DNA of 9,990 bases from positions 1 to 9,990 of the forward strand of contig DAKQ01000137.1 of assembly GCA_002496635.1 (NCBI GenBank), read 5' to 3'. Below are positions 1-8,335 of this stretch, one piece after another (the stretch's first letter is position 1; each line of letters begins with the position of its first letter). The translations under genes were made by a program, and so were the position numbers. The notes beneath the pieces are model-generated. The model saw only the letters and a program-made list of their open reading frames with translations, did no database searches and had not been told where the DNA came from. The stretch comes from Euryarchaeota archaeon UBA82. GTDB lineage: Archaea > Thermoplasmatota > Poseidoniia > Poseidoniales > Poseidoniaceae.

Positions 1-2266
1 CATGTACGGTGAAGATGATTACAATCTTGGTATGGAAGTCGGGCTTCCAGCCTACCACACCGTTGGAATGGACGGTCATTTCGTACCGGGAATTCATCCA
101 CAACTCGATGGTAAATATGTCAAAGAGTGCGATGATTCGGTTATGGAAATTCTCATTGGACAAAACCAACACGTTTCGTCAGGTCTCTTATACAGAGAGA
201 AAAGTTACTTGCACGACTATCCTCACTGTTGGAGAACAGATCATCCCCTTCTCTACTACGCCATGGATTCTTGGTTTGTTCGTATGACAGCAGTAAAAGA
301 GCGACTTCTCGAATTTAATGATGGTGTTGAATGGGCTCCTGATTGGGTTGGTGAAGGACGATTTGGAGAGTGGCTACGTAATGTCAAGGATTGGGCCATC
401 TCTCGTGAGCGATACTGGGGTACACCCCTACCAGTTTGGAGAGATGAAGACGGGAATATGAAGTGCATTGGTTCAATTGCTGAACTTCAGGAAGAAGTAG
501 CAAAAGCCCAAGCTGCTGGAATTGAAAACCCTGATTGTCCGCCTGATGTTGATTTACATCGACCCGTTGTTGACGCATTCACTTTGGTATCTGAAAACGG
601 TAAGCCGATGAAAAGAGAGCCTTTTGTAATGGATTGTTGGTTTGATTCTGGTTGTGCACCATTCGCCCAATGGCATCATCCATTTAGTGAAGAAAATACA
701 TTCGATTCATCATTCCCAGTAGATTACATCTGTGAAGGTGTCGACCAAACACGTGGATGGTTTTACACACTTCTTGCAGTATCTACAACAGTCTTTGATT
801 CACCGGCCTACAAACGGTGCTTGTCCCTTGGTTTGATTCTTGATGCTGAAGGCAAGAAAATGTCCAAATCACGAGGAAATATTGTCGACCCTTGGGATCA
901 TTTCAATCGAGAAGGTGCTGATGCAACTCGGTGGTACATGGTCACTGCAGGGGCTCCATGGAATCCTTTGAAGTTCGATTCAAACGGTGTCCGAGAAACA
1001 TATGCAAAGATGTTCTTGACTCTATGGAATGTCTATCGCTTCCATGCAGACTATGCTGCTTTGGATGGCTTTGACCCGGAGGCACAACCCCTTCCTGTCC
1101 AAGAACGTTCAAGACTCGATCGTTGGATTCTATCAAAACTTCACACCACCGCACGATCATATCATGAAGGATTCACAAGTTGGAATTTCCATAAAGCATG
1201 CCGTGATCTTGAGGATTTCATTGTCAATGATTTATCCAATTGGTATGTCCGTCGTAGTCGACGACGTCTATGGGATGAAGCAGAATCAAACGACAAATTG
1301 GCATGTCAACATACATTGCATGAAGTTCTTGTAACGCTCAGTAAACTCATTGCTCCTGTCAGTCCATTCATGGTGGATACAATTCATCGTAATCTCACAG
1401 GCACATCCGTACATCTTGCTGATTGGCCTGTTGGAACTCCTGGTTCGCTTGAAGGAGCAACCGCTGATTCGTGGGGTGCATCCTTGTGCGAAGCAACCAC
1501 TAGCCTTCCACCACAAGATTCTCAACTCGAGGCTGAAATGGAACTTATTCGTGAACTTGCAGAGACTGGCCGACGTATCCGAATTGATGCACAAAGAAGA
1601 CAACGACTTCCATGTGCTGAAGGTTTCATCGTTGCAGGACCGAACCTAGAACCATATCATGACCTCCTTTCAGAGGAATTGAATGTCGAAACAATATCAC
1701 TTGAAACAGATCTTGACAGGTTCCAACAAATTGCACTGGCTGTAAATTTCAGAGCCTTAGCACCGAAAGCAAAAGGCGATGTTAACGCCATTGCTAATGA
1801 ATTGAAAGGGCATGAAAACCCTGAAGCTCTCCTCAATGAAATCAAAGCAGGGAATTGCGTGATCATGGGTGTTACAATCGAAGAATCTGATGTCGAGGTT
1901 CGCCGAACAGAGCGAGAAGGATTTGCTGCTGCCACTGTAACACTGGGCGAAGGCGAAGAAACTCAACATGTCAGCCTCGTATTGGATATGCAAGATACGC
2001 CTGAACTGCTTTCCAAAGGACTCGCCAGAGATATTACCCGACGAATCCAATCAAAGCGTAAGGACCTAAACCTTGAGATTGAGGCAACCATTGACGTAGA
2101 GATATGGATGGTCGACGCTCCAGAGTTGTTTGCTGACGATCAGGAATGGATTGCAAAGGAAACACGTGCTTCAGGCATCGCTTTCCTTAGTAATAACGCT
2201 CCTGAAGGTACTGAACATTTCGATGTCGATGGCGCTCATATTTCCTACAGAGTTCAATCCAATTGA
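1..2266 (+). CDS. ileS: Isoleucyl-tRNA synthetase (archaeal/eukaryotic type), 5'-truncated
   Basis: Charges tRNA-Ile with isoleucine in the cytoplasm. The left window edge cuts the gene: 754 codons are visible, against about 1050 residues for a full archaeal enzyme, so the HIGH motif and the start of the Rossmann fold lie upstream. The visible part begins at the end of the CP1 editing domain. Residues 3-7 are GEDDY, which contains the conserved editing aspartate. Next come PHCWR (74-78), WAISRERYWG (131-140), DCWFDSG (211-217) and an intact KMSKS (286-290, nt 857-871). The helical anticodon-binding domain starts near RLDRW (371-375), followed by an archaeal-type C-terminal region without the bacterial Cys zinc finger. 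The wording around WAISR and GVDQTRGWFYT matches type II (archaeal/eukaryotic) IleRS rather than the E. coli type. It is the first visible gene of a tight plus-strand run. The ATG at 2 is internal and not the true start. Confidence 0.97.
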   Translation, partial: MYGEDDYNLGMEVGLPAYHTVGMDGHFVPGIHPQLDGKYVKECDDSVMEILIGQNQHVSSGLLYREKSYLHDYPHCWRTDHPLLYYAMDSWFVRMTAVKERLLEFNDGVEWAPDWVGEGRFGEWLRNVKDWAISRERYWGTPLPVWRDEDGNMKCIGSIAELQEEVAKAQAAGIENPDCPPDVDLHRPVVDAFTLVSENGKPMKREPFVMDCWFDSGCAPFAQWHHPFSEENTFDSSFPVDYICEGVDQTRGWFYTLLAVSTTVFDSPAYKRCLSLGLILDAEGKKMSKSRGNIVDPWDHFNREGADATRWYMVTAGAPWNPLKFDSNGVRETYAKMFLTLWNVYRFHADYAALDGFDPEAQPLPVQERSRLDRWILSKLHTTARSYHEGFTSWNFHKACRDLEDFIVNDLSNWYVRRSRRRLWDEAESNDKLACQHTLHEVLVTLSKLIAPVSPFMVDTIHRNLTGTSVHLADWPVGTPGSLEGATADSWGASLCEATTSLPPQDSQLEAEMELIRELAETGRRIRIDAQRRQRLPCAEGFIVAGPNLEPYHDLLSEELNVETISLETDLDRFQQIALAVNFRALAPKAKGDVNAIANELKGHENPEALLNEIKAGNCVIMGVTIEESDVEVRRTEREGFAAATVTLGEGEETQHVSLVLDMQDTPELLSKGLARDITRRIQSKRKDLNLEIEATIDVEIWMVDAPELFADDQEWIAKETRASGIAFLSNNAPEGTEHFDVDGAHISYRVQSN

Positions 2267-2268
2267 GG
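2265..2268 (+). promoter_or_regulatory. Shine-Dalgarno-like GAGG before the metal-receptor gene
   Basis: GAGG overlaps the ileS stop codon (TGA at 2264-2266) and sits 7 bases before the ATG at 2276. It supports that start over the out-of-frame ATG at 2271, which is followed at once by TAA. A four-base match can occur by chance. Confidence 0.45.
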
Positions 2269-2275
2269 CTATGTA

Positions 2276-3043
2276 ATGCGCATTGTATCGCTTGTTCCAA
2301 GTTTAACAAAAACACTAGCGGACTTGGGGTTGCCCAAAGAACACCTTGTTGGAAGAACACCTTGGTGTATTTATCCCGAGAATTATGTTGCTGACATACC
2401 GGTCATCGGAGGGACAAAAACTCCGAATATCGGGAAAATAATGGCACTTGATCCAGACCTTATCATCATGGATAAGGAAGAAAATCCGCTTGAGGTGTTT
2501 AATGAACTCAAGAAGAAGGGCATTGACTGCTTTGTTACTGAAGTTGAGTCTCCATTAGATGTTCCAGAAATGCTTCGCTCTCTTGGAAAAAGAATCAATT
2601 GCGAAACAATAGGTGAAAAAATTGCAGCATCAATTGAACAGGAATTAGAACACAAGATGGCAAGTACTGGACCAAAAGTTGCTGCTATGATCTGGCATGA
2701 TCCACTCATGTGCGTTTCACCTACACGCTATTCAGGATCTATTCTGGAATTATGCGGATTCATCGTTCCAGATTTTGAACCAAATGGAAATGGATACCCT
2801 GTTGTTACCACAAACCATCTTATCGAACATGGCATTGAAGGAATGCTTCTCTCAAGTGAACCACACAACTTTGCACTCGAAGAAGGTGAAGCGATTTCAG
2901 AAAGAGTTGTTCGTGAAGGAGGCCAACGGATTTGGAACGTTTGCATCGATGGAGAAGCGCTCACATGGTTCGGAACACACACTTTGCATGGATTGAAAGA
3001 GTTCAAGGCTCTTTACGAGGATTTGAAAATGAAGGCTCCTTAG
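2276..3043 (+). CDS. Helical-backbone metal receptor / FepB-BtuF-like substrate-binding protein without signal peptide
   Basis: A 255-residue protein resembling the TroA/BtuF class of binding proteins (COG0614), which bind cobalamin, haem or siderophore-iron for ABC transporters. Family features visible are the start MRIVSLVPSLTKTL, VGRTPWCIYP near 25-34, IPVIGGTKTPNIGKI near 42-56, ALDPDLIIMD near 57-66, and a second lobe with SPTRYSGSILELCGF. There is no signal peptide or lipobox: the conserved first beta strand begins at residue 2, so the protein should be cytoplasmic. No permease or ATPase gene is adjacent. It lies 9 bases after ileS and 8 bases before the lipoprotein gene, so it is probably co-transcribed with them. 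The ligand cannot be read from the sequence. The fold assignment is fairly secure, but a transport role is doubtful. Confidence 0.85.
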   Translation: MRIVSLVPSLTKTLADLGLPKEHLVGRTPWCIYPENYVADIPVIGGTKTPNIGKIMALDPDLIIMDKEENPLEVFNELKKKGIDCFVTEVESPLDVPEMLRSLGKRINCETIGEKIAASIEQELEHKMASTGPKVAAMIWHDPLMCVSPTRYSGSILELCGFIVPDFEPNGNGYPVVTTNHLIEHGIEGMLLSSEPHNFALEEGEAISERVVREGGQRIWNVCIDGEALTWFGTHTLHGLKEFKALYEDLKMKAP

Positions 3044-3051
3044 CCTGCACC

Positions 3052-4449
3052 ATGCGAAGACAACTTCTGGCCATGTTTGTTCTGTGCAGCATGCTCCTAG
3101 CAGGATGCTTCGGCTCAGGAGAATCCGTTGTTGAACAGGAGGAACAAACTTCAATGTGGGAAGAGTACACATTGATCGATGAACAAGGTCATGAAACGCC
3201 AAAGGAGTTCATGACCATTGATTTACGAACCAACCAAAGTATGAATATGACATGGGCTATTTTTGATGCAACAAAGGGAGGAAATTGCTGTGAGCATTAT
3301 CTTGCGACATCCGTTGATGGCTCGATATTCAATATCGGAGGCGAGTATCCTGTTTGGTCTGTTGACAGAGGGCATGAATGGGATACATGGATGCCAGGAA
3401 TCACTCCAGACATCCAATGCCGCACATTTGTACCAACAAATCCAGGACAAGAGGGGCTTGGAGAAGGTTCCATTGTTCAAGCGACGAATGGTGACATCAT
3501 CTCTATGTCTTGGTTCCCCTATGTAGGAGGAGATTTGAAGCTCGACAAATTCTATGCCATTTTGTATGACCAATCCGAGATGGAATGGAGATGGTGTTAC
3601 AACCGAATCACGGAACCATTCTATGATCGAAGTTGGCAAGTGGAAGTCATCGGACCTATCTCATCATCATTAGGAGACGGGGAATGGGCCTCTCTTGTCG
3701 TCTCAAACTTCTGGCATCAAACTCAGAATGCTGGCGGACAAATCTCTGTGGACGGTTTGAACTATTATCCAATACAGTTCCCAGGACGAGGTTCGTCTCA
3801 GCCCTCCATCGACATCGATCTTGATTTCACCAACGACTCCTTGGATTCCTACTGGGACGTAAACAAACCACACAAAGAGATGCGTGCATTTGCAGTTCCA
3901 AGTGGAGGGTTATTGTTCCCACAATATTTCGACAACGGAAACGCTGCTTTTCTTGATACAACTCTTTCCTGGAATGAACTTGCAGTTCAATTTCCGAGTG
4001 AATACTGCCATCTAGATTCAACTGGTTCAATCCACTGCGTTGCAAATTCGGGGAACACACTGACGCATTACCTCTCTCGCGATGGGGCTATGACCTGGAC
4101 AAACCATACCTATGATATGTCGCCTGTTGCGTCTGGAATAGAAGAATGGGAGTTCCAAGGAAATGGAGATCACGATTTGTTTGTTCTAAATGTTCGATAT
4201 CAATCGGCAGAAGGACCCGATGTTGACGTTGTTTACCATACACGAGGCTACAGTCAAGACCTCTCTCCGGATACGCTGACATTCATTGGCCAAGGTGATC
4301 TTGATTCAACTTCTGGAGCAGGAAATGATATCCGTTTCGACTTTGCTAGTCTAGCAATTCTTCCTGATGGAGGTGTCGTCGTTGCATACCATGATTCAAC
4401 CGATGTGGACCCGTTGTTTGCTGTTGAACTAAACCTCCCAGAACAATAA
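3052..4449 (+). CDS. Lipoprotein with probable sialidase-like (BNR/Asp-box) beta-propeller
   Basis: A 465-residue exported lipoprotein. The start at 3052 was chosen because it gives a textbook lipoprotein signal: Arg-Arg at 2-3, a hydrophobic stretch, then the lipobox LLAGC with Cys19, followed by FGSGES and an acidic linker. Earlier in-frame starts (for example 2932) would overlap the preceding gene and bury the signal. The mature part is rich in Trp, Asp and Gly. It has an Asp-box SVDRGHEW (103-110) and a weaker one, SRDGAMTW (342-349, Ala in place of the Gly). It also has a segment of the type PFYDRSWQVEV seen in BNR propellers of secreted proteins. Six cysteines follow the lipidated one, which would allow disulfides outside the cell. 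No catalytic sialidase residues can be assigned, so it may be a binding or structural propeller. It lies 8 bases after the metal-receptor gene. Confidence 0.8.
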   Translation: MRRQLLAMFVLCSMLLAGCFGSGESVVEQEEQTSMWEEYTLIDEQGHETPKEFMTIDLRTNQSMNMTWAIFDATKGGNCCEHYLATSVDGSIFNIGGEYPVWSVDRGHEWDTWMPGITPDIQCRTFVPTNPGQEGLGEGSIVQATNGDIISMSWFPYVGGDLKLDKFYAILYDQSEMEWRWCYNRITEPFYDRSWQVEVIGPISSSLGDGEWASLVVSNFWHQTQNAGGQISVDGLNYYPIQFPGRGSSQPSIDIDLDFTNDSLDSYWDVNKPHKEMRAFAVPSGGLLFPQYFDNGNAAFLDTTLSWNELAVQFPSEYCHLDSTGSIHCVANSGNTLTHYLSRDGAMTWTNHTYDMSPVASGIEEWEFQGNGDHDLFVLNVRYQSAEGPDVDVVYHTRGYSQDLSPDTLTFIGQGDLDSTSGAGNDIRFDFASLAILPDGGVVVAYHDSTDVDPLFAVELNLPEQ

Positions 4450-4504
4450 TTTGCGTCTCTTCTGAGCGTTATCCTCAAAAGCCTTTGACAAACGATGTTG
4501 TAGT
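4450..4504. other. Short intergenic gap before the mutS-like gene
   Basis: These 55 bases separate the propeller lipoprotein from the mutS-like gene. I see no clear TATA box or ribosome site. A 5-base inverted repeat (TCAAA at 4475-4479, TTTGA at 4484-4488, 4-base loop) is present, without a T-run after it. It is too short to call a terminator. Confidence 0.4.
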
Positions 4505-6496
4505 ATGATGCTTGCAACATTGCCCGGTATCGGCGATAGACTGATGAAACGACTGGATGACCATTTCGGTGGTCGAGATGAAGTCATGCAGACATTGCAA
4601 TCAGGGGATATATCCCGTATTGCAGAGGTCGAAGGAATCTCTGTAAAGCGCGCATTACAACTCGCAAGACAGATTCATGGAAATGATGGAGCCTTCCTTG
4701 CCACAAAGGAATCTGAACGGTTGCATACACAATTAATAGAATCCCTTCAATCCTTTGCATCTTCTTCGGCCACATCATCAAGAATGCAGATGTTGATGCC
4801 TATGCATGAGATTGATCAACGTAGAACTCGCTGTTTGGATATGATGAATTTTGCTAAAGCGGACAATCAAGCTTATGATCGATTGCAGCAAGTCTTCAAG
4901 CAATTAAGTCATCCTCGAAAACCAAACCAACGATATGAGAGAGTCGTTGTTTCAAGAGATGAGCAACCAGAATGGTCTTCGTTTGTTCGAGTATTACAGC
5001 CGAGTCCAAGTGAAAAATGGAATGATTACACCGTTTTCAAGACCGTTACGTGGATTGGGAATGATGGTCCTGATGAAGCCCCTCCAGGTTGGTTGGTTCT
5101 TCCTGCAAATGCAGAGAAAGAAATCATGGTACCAGAATACACAATTGATTGGTTTAAGAACAACAAGAAGCCTCTCTCCTGTCTGATTGAAATTCTTCAA
5201 TGGAAGCAAGAATGGAAAGGTACTCTTCATCCAGTTTTAGAACAAATTTTCACATCAACTGAGGGATTGGATGAACTTTCTGCATTGGTTTCAATGCTCG
5301 GAGATGCAGGTGATATCGAAAGCATGGAGTATGTTCGTGATGGTCTCTGGAAAGAATCCAAAGAACTTGAAGAGACTCTCAATAAGCGTATTGCAGAAGG
5401 AATGGAAACTGCATCTCTCGATCTATCGGGTTCAGACATGCTCGCTGCATTAGCAGATGCTGCAACCTTCCAGAGAAAACTAGCACAAGCGACTGAAAAT
5501 GTCATTGATGAAGCCTTGCAAGAAGGAAGAAAGGAAATGGCAGAATATCTGGAGGTTACTGGAATTAATTGCCCTCATGACTTGTATTCTTCTTCTTGGC
5601 CTGTTAAAATAAAACGTTCCACTCTTGACCAAATTGACGCTGAACTTGAAAGACGAATCAATGATTCACGCAGTGAACATCTTGTGCAATCCTCTCGAAA
5701 ACTTGCTGCACTCAAACCAAAATGTGAAATTGCTCTACGAACACTCATCGAACACGATATGTGGTACAGTATTTCTCGATGGGCATTGCATCATCAAGCA
5801 GAATTACCAGAACTCGTAAGCCACGGTGTTTGGTTCGAGGATGGAAGACATCTCTTCATCGAGGGTATTGCTCAACCCGTCTCATATGGCCTTGGCGACG
5901 TTGCCCCTAATGGAGATCGCCAACCGATTGCGTTACTCACTGGGGCGAATAGTGGAGGAAAGACGACGCTTCTGGAACTGGTTGCACATATCACTCTCCT
6001 TGCGCACATGGGATTACCAGTCCCAGCAAAAAATGCGTTTGTTGGCCGCATCGAATCACTTCATGTTCTTGCAAAATCAGGAGGCACTCAGAGTGCTGGA
6101 GCCTTAGAAACAACCTTGGTCGAACTTGCACAAGTTGTTTGTAATGACACACCTAAACTCATCCTAGCAGATGAATTGGAAGCGATTACAGAGCCTGGTG
6201 CTGGTGCTCGAATTATTGCAGGCATGCTGCGTGCTGCTCAGCAACAAACCAAGACAACAATGGTTCTTGTCACCCACTTGGCCCCAGCTATTCTTGAAGC
6301 ATACGGGGGCAAGGGCCTTCGAGTAGATGGGATTGAAGCAAATGGATTAGATGAGCATCTCGAGCTAATTGTTGACCGGACTCCAAAGAGAAATTGTCTT
6401 GCTCGCTCCACACCAGAACTTATTGTTCGTCGATTGGTTGAGCGTTCAAATGGTTCAGCGAAAGAGGTCTTTACAGACATCTTATCGTTGTTCTAA
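4505..6496 (+). CDS. Archaeal MutS-like ATPase with N-terminal helix-hairpin-helix domain
   Basis: A 663-residue DNA-binding ABC-type ATPase of the MutS superfamily, closest in layout to archaeal MutS5/MutS2-like proteins (COG1193). It starts with a tandem HhH DNA-binding domain (LPGIG at 6-10, VEGIS at 42-46). A diverged middle region and a charged helical core/lever region (about 280-420) follow. The C-terminal ATPase has Walker A GANSGGKTT (480-488), Walker B LILADE (552-557) with catalytic Glu557, and the H-loop VTHL with His591. The region where MutS normally carries its ST-containing signature reads TQSAGALETT (528-537). The N-terminal mismatch-recognition domain of MutS1 is absent, and so is the C-terminal Smr nuclease domain of bacterial MutS2. 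A role in recombination or branched-DNA processing is more likely than classical mismatch repair, but this is inference. Two adjacent ATGs (4505 and 4508) could serve as start. The stop directly abuts the convergent hydrolase gene. Confidence 0.9.
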   Translation: MMLATLPGIGDRLMKRLDDHFGGRDEVMQTLQSGDISRIAEVEGISVKRALQLARQIHGNDGAFLATKESERLHTQLIESLQSFASSSATSSRMQMLMPMHEIDQRRTRCLDMMNFAKADNQAYDRLQQVFKQLSHPRKPNQRYERVVVSRDEQPEWSSFVRVLQPSPSEKWNDYTVFKTVTWIGNDGPDEAPPGWLVLPANAEKEIMVPEYTIDWFKNNKKPLSCLIEILQWKQEWKGTLHPVLEQIFTSTEGLDELSALVSMLGDAGDIESMEYVRDGLWKESKELEETLNKRIAEGMETASLDLSGSDMLAALADAATFQRKLAQATENVIDEALQEGRKEMAEYLEVTGINCPHDLYSSSWPVKIKRSTLDQIDAELERRINDSRSEHLVQSSRKLAALKPKCEIALRTLIEHDMWYSISRWALHHQAELPELVSHGVWFEDGRHLFIEGIAQPVSYGLGDVAPNGDRQPIALLTGANSGGKTTLLELVAHITLLAHMGLPVPAKNAFVGRIESLHVLAKSGGTQSAGALETTLVELAQVVCNDTPKLILADELEAITEPGAGARIIAGMLRAAQQQTKTTMVLVTHLAPAILEAYGGKGLRVDGIEANGLDEHLELIVDRTPKRNCLARSTPELIVRRLVERSNGSAKEVFTDILSLF

Positions 6497-8302
6497 TCAA
6501 CATTGACGTGATGTCTCTCCGCCGTATTCAAGCATTGGAACTTGGAAAAGGTCGTCACAGGTTCGATCGATAATTGGTAGCGTCAAGGTACTTTGAGCCC
6601 AGTCGATTGTAACTCCTCCTGATGCCATTGGTGATGGAACGTAATCTTCACCAGTTTGAGAAACAGCCAAGATAATTCCATCCCCTGGCTGTAAGATAAC
6701 ATCCATTGGTAGGAATTCCATAAGTGCATTAACTGAAACAAATGGAGTGAGTACTTCTTGCCCATCTCTGCCGCCTGCATGGAATCTCAAATCCATTACA
6801 GCATGACCAAGGTGCATACCTGTGCCATCAGTCATCTCGATGAAAAGATGTCCACCTGTCAGTCCAGGTGTTGCATCAATATGGAATGTAGGCATACCAA
6901 CGATTCGAGTTTCCTCTTCAAATGGCCCGTAACTTAGGGTAACGCTGCTCGTAGCAGAGACTGTTGATCCAGATGGTGTTAGATCACTACCAACTAATTC
7001 TAGGTTTTCAACATCCATTGGAGGGTATGTTTCTTCAAAACGCCATCCACCTTGATTATCCTGCATTTCGACACCTAATGTCGGTGCGCGACCTTCGCCT
7101 CTCAAATACCAATCAAACCAGTACAGCATTTCATCAGCCCAATCCCACCGAAGAGTGTACGGATATGCTTCCTCTCCACGTCCAGAACTTAGACTACTAT
7201 GCCCTTCAACCCGATCAGGATAATCATGTGCCCATTGTCCTGCTAAGGTTTTGACTTCTATGCCAGCGTCTTCAACGATTTGATGAGCCGGGAATGTCAT
7301 GTGCGGGTCAACATTCCAATCCTGCATTCCCTGAATGATGTAAACAGAACCATTGTAATTCTGGACCACTCGATCGAGGAATGAACGTTCAGTCCAGTAA
7401 CTGTTTCCAGCGTAATCGACCATTCCGCCACTGAGATATGCTGCAGGGCCGTTTGCATATCCCTGGATATATCCTTCACAGAGATTATGGCTGTCTTCTG
7501 TGTCTCCATCAATTCCAAAGGAACCGTATACTCCATTGTGCATAATCATGCCACGTGCTTCCATGCTTCCATTCCTCCACATAAGTTCATGAACACCGAT
7601 AAGTCCAGACATCGGAACGATTGTTGCAAGATATGGATTTCCAAATGTGGCTGCTTGCCAAGGGGTTGAGCCATCGTATGATTTACCGATAATTCCTACC
7701 TTTCCATTCGACCAGGATTGTGTTCCAAGCCATGTAACAGCTGCATCGATTCCACGTTGTTCATCTGTCCCCATGAGATCCATACAGTGGTTCGATTCAC
7801 CAGTTCCGAATACAGAAACTTGAGCGACTCCATAGCCATGAGGAACATAATTCTGAATGAGCATTTTACCAAGTCTGTCAGCTGGTGTGAGAGCATCCAC
7901 ATCACCGTCATCGTAGTACGGGCCAATTTCAGCAATTACTGGAACTAGACACTCAGTTGAAAGATTCTCAGTAGAACTGTAGTCACACCCTTCGATTACT
8001 GGCAACCACAATCCAAGATGAACCTCAGCGCCTCCTGCAGCGCCAGCCCCACCATCTGCAAGGGTAATGCTTGGGACAGGGACGTAAACAGATTGAACTG
8101 GTGCAATGTCATACGTTCCATTTACGCTGACTCGAGAAAATATATCGGCATCATCGTATGTAAGATCAGTTCTATCCCATGGTTCAGGATATGAATCTTC
8201 AACCACAAGATTTGAGGAATTCTCTAAATCTTCACCAAAGCATCCAGTTAGAAGGCTCGGCAAGAGAAGGACTGCCAGTAAAAAGCCGCTTCGCATGGTC
8301 AT
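6497..8302 (-). CDS. S15/CocE-NonD family hydrolase, lipoprotein (Xaa-Pro dipeptidyl-peptidase-like)
   Basis: A 601-residue surface-anchored alpha/beta-hydrolase. The N-terminus is a lipoprotein signal with lipobox LLTGC (Cys21), then FGED; a start at Met3 (8296) is also possible. The catalytic domain covers about 75-375. It has the nucleophile motif GKSYDG (206-211, Ser208), a likely acid Asp328 in GMQDWNV, and a likely His359 in GQWAHDY, in the order and spacing of S15/CocE enzymes. The C-terminal part (about 380-590) fits the X-Pro_C jelly-roll domain. Members cleave Xaa-Pro dipeptides or hydrolyse esters and amides; the actual substrate cannot be told from sequence. Six cysteines besides the lipidated one suggest disulfides outside the cell. 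It lies 33 bases downstream of thioredoxin on the same strand, so co-transcription is likely. Its stop codon directly abuts the mutS-like stop, leaving no room for a separate terminator. Confidence 0.92.
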   Translation of the reverse strand: MTMRSGFLLAVLLLPSLLTGCFGEDLENSSNLVVEDSYPEPWDRTDLTYDDADIFSRVSVNGTYDIAPVQSVYVPVPSITLADGGAGAAGGAEVHLGLWLPVIEGCDYSSTENLSTECLVPVIAEIGPYYDDGDVDALTPADRLGKMLIQNYVPHGYGVAQVSVFGTGESNHCMDLMGTDEQRGIDAAVTWLGTQSWSNGKVGIIGKSYDGSTPWQAATFGNPYLATIVPMSGLIGVHELMWRNGSMEARGMIMHNGVYGSFGIDGDTEDSHNLCEGYIQGYANGPAAYLSGGMVDYAGNSYWTERSFLDRVVQNYNGSVYIIQGMQDWNVDPHMTFPAHQIVEDAGIEVKTLAGQWAHDYPDRVEGHSSLSSGRGEEAYPYTLRWDWADEMLYWFDWYLRGEGRAPTLGVEMQDNQGGWRFEETYPPMDVENLELVGSDLTPSGSTVSATSSVTLSYGPFEEETRIVGMPTFHIDATPGLTGGHLFIEMTDGTGMHLGHAVMDLRFHAGGRDGQEVLTPFVSVNALMEFLPMDVILQPGDGIILAVSQTGEDYVPSPMASGGVTIDWAQSTLTLPIIDRTCDDLFQVPMLEYGGETSRQC

Positions 8303-8335
8303 CGGTTAAGGGACAAACATATGACGCTTTGCGCA

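Noticed and set aside
1286..1603. A 105-codon minus-strand frame, plus similar frames across ileS.
   Set aside because: They lie wholly inside the well-conserved synthetase and have no family resemblance.
2932..3051. An in-frame upstream extension of the lipoprotein gene from ATG 2932.
   Set aside because: It would overlap the metal-receptor gene by over 100 bases and place the lipobox about 59 residues in. The start at 3052 gives a normal signal.
3223..3639. A 138-codon open frame on the minus strand, antisense to the propeller lipoprotein.
   Set aside because: It has no recognisable domain, signal or ribosome site, and the opposite strand has a clear lipoprotein signal and Asp-boxes. It is a shadow frame.
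4475..4488. A small inverted repeat (TCAAA/TTTGA) after the propeller lipoprotein gene, considered as a terminator.
   Set aside because: The stem is only 5 base pairs, AT-rich and without a following T-run. It is expected by chance.
8303..8335. CATATG within the thioredoxin-hydrolase gap, considered as a separate TATA box for the hydrolase.
   Set aside because: It is a poor match, too close to the start codon, and the short same-strand gap is better explained by co-transcription.
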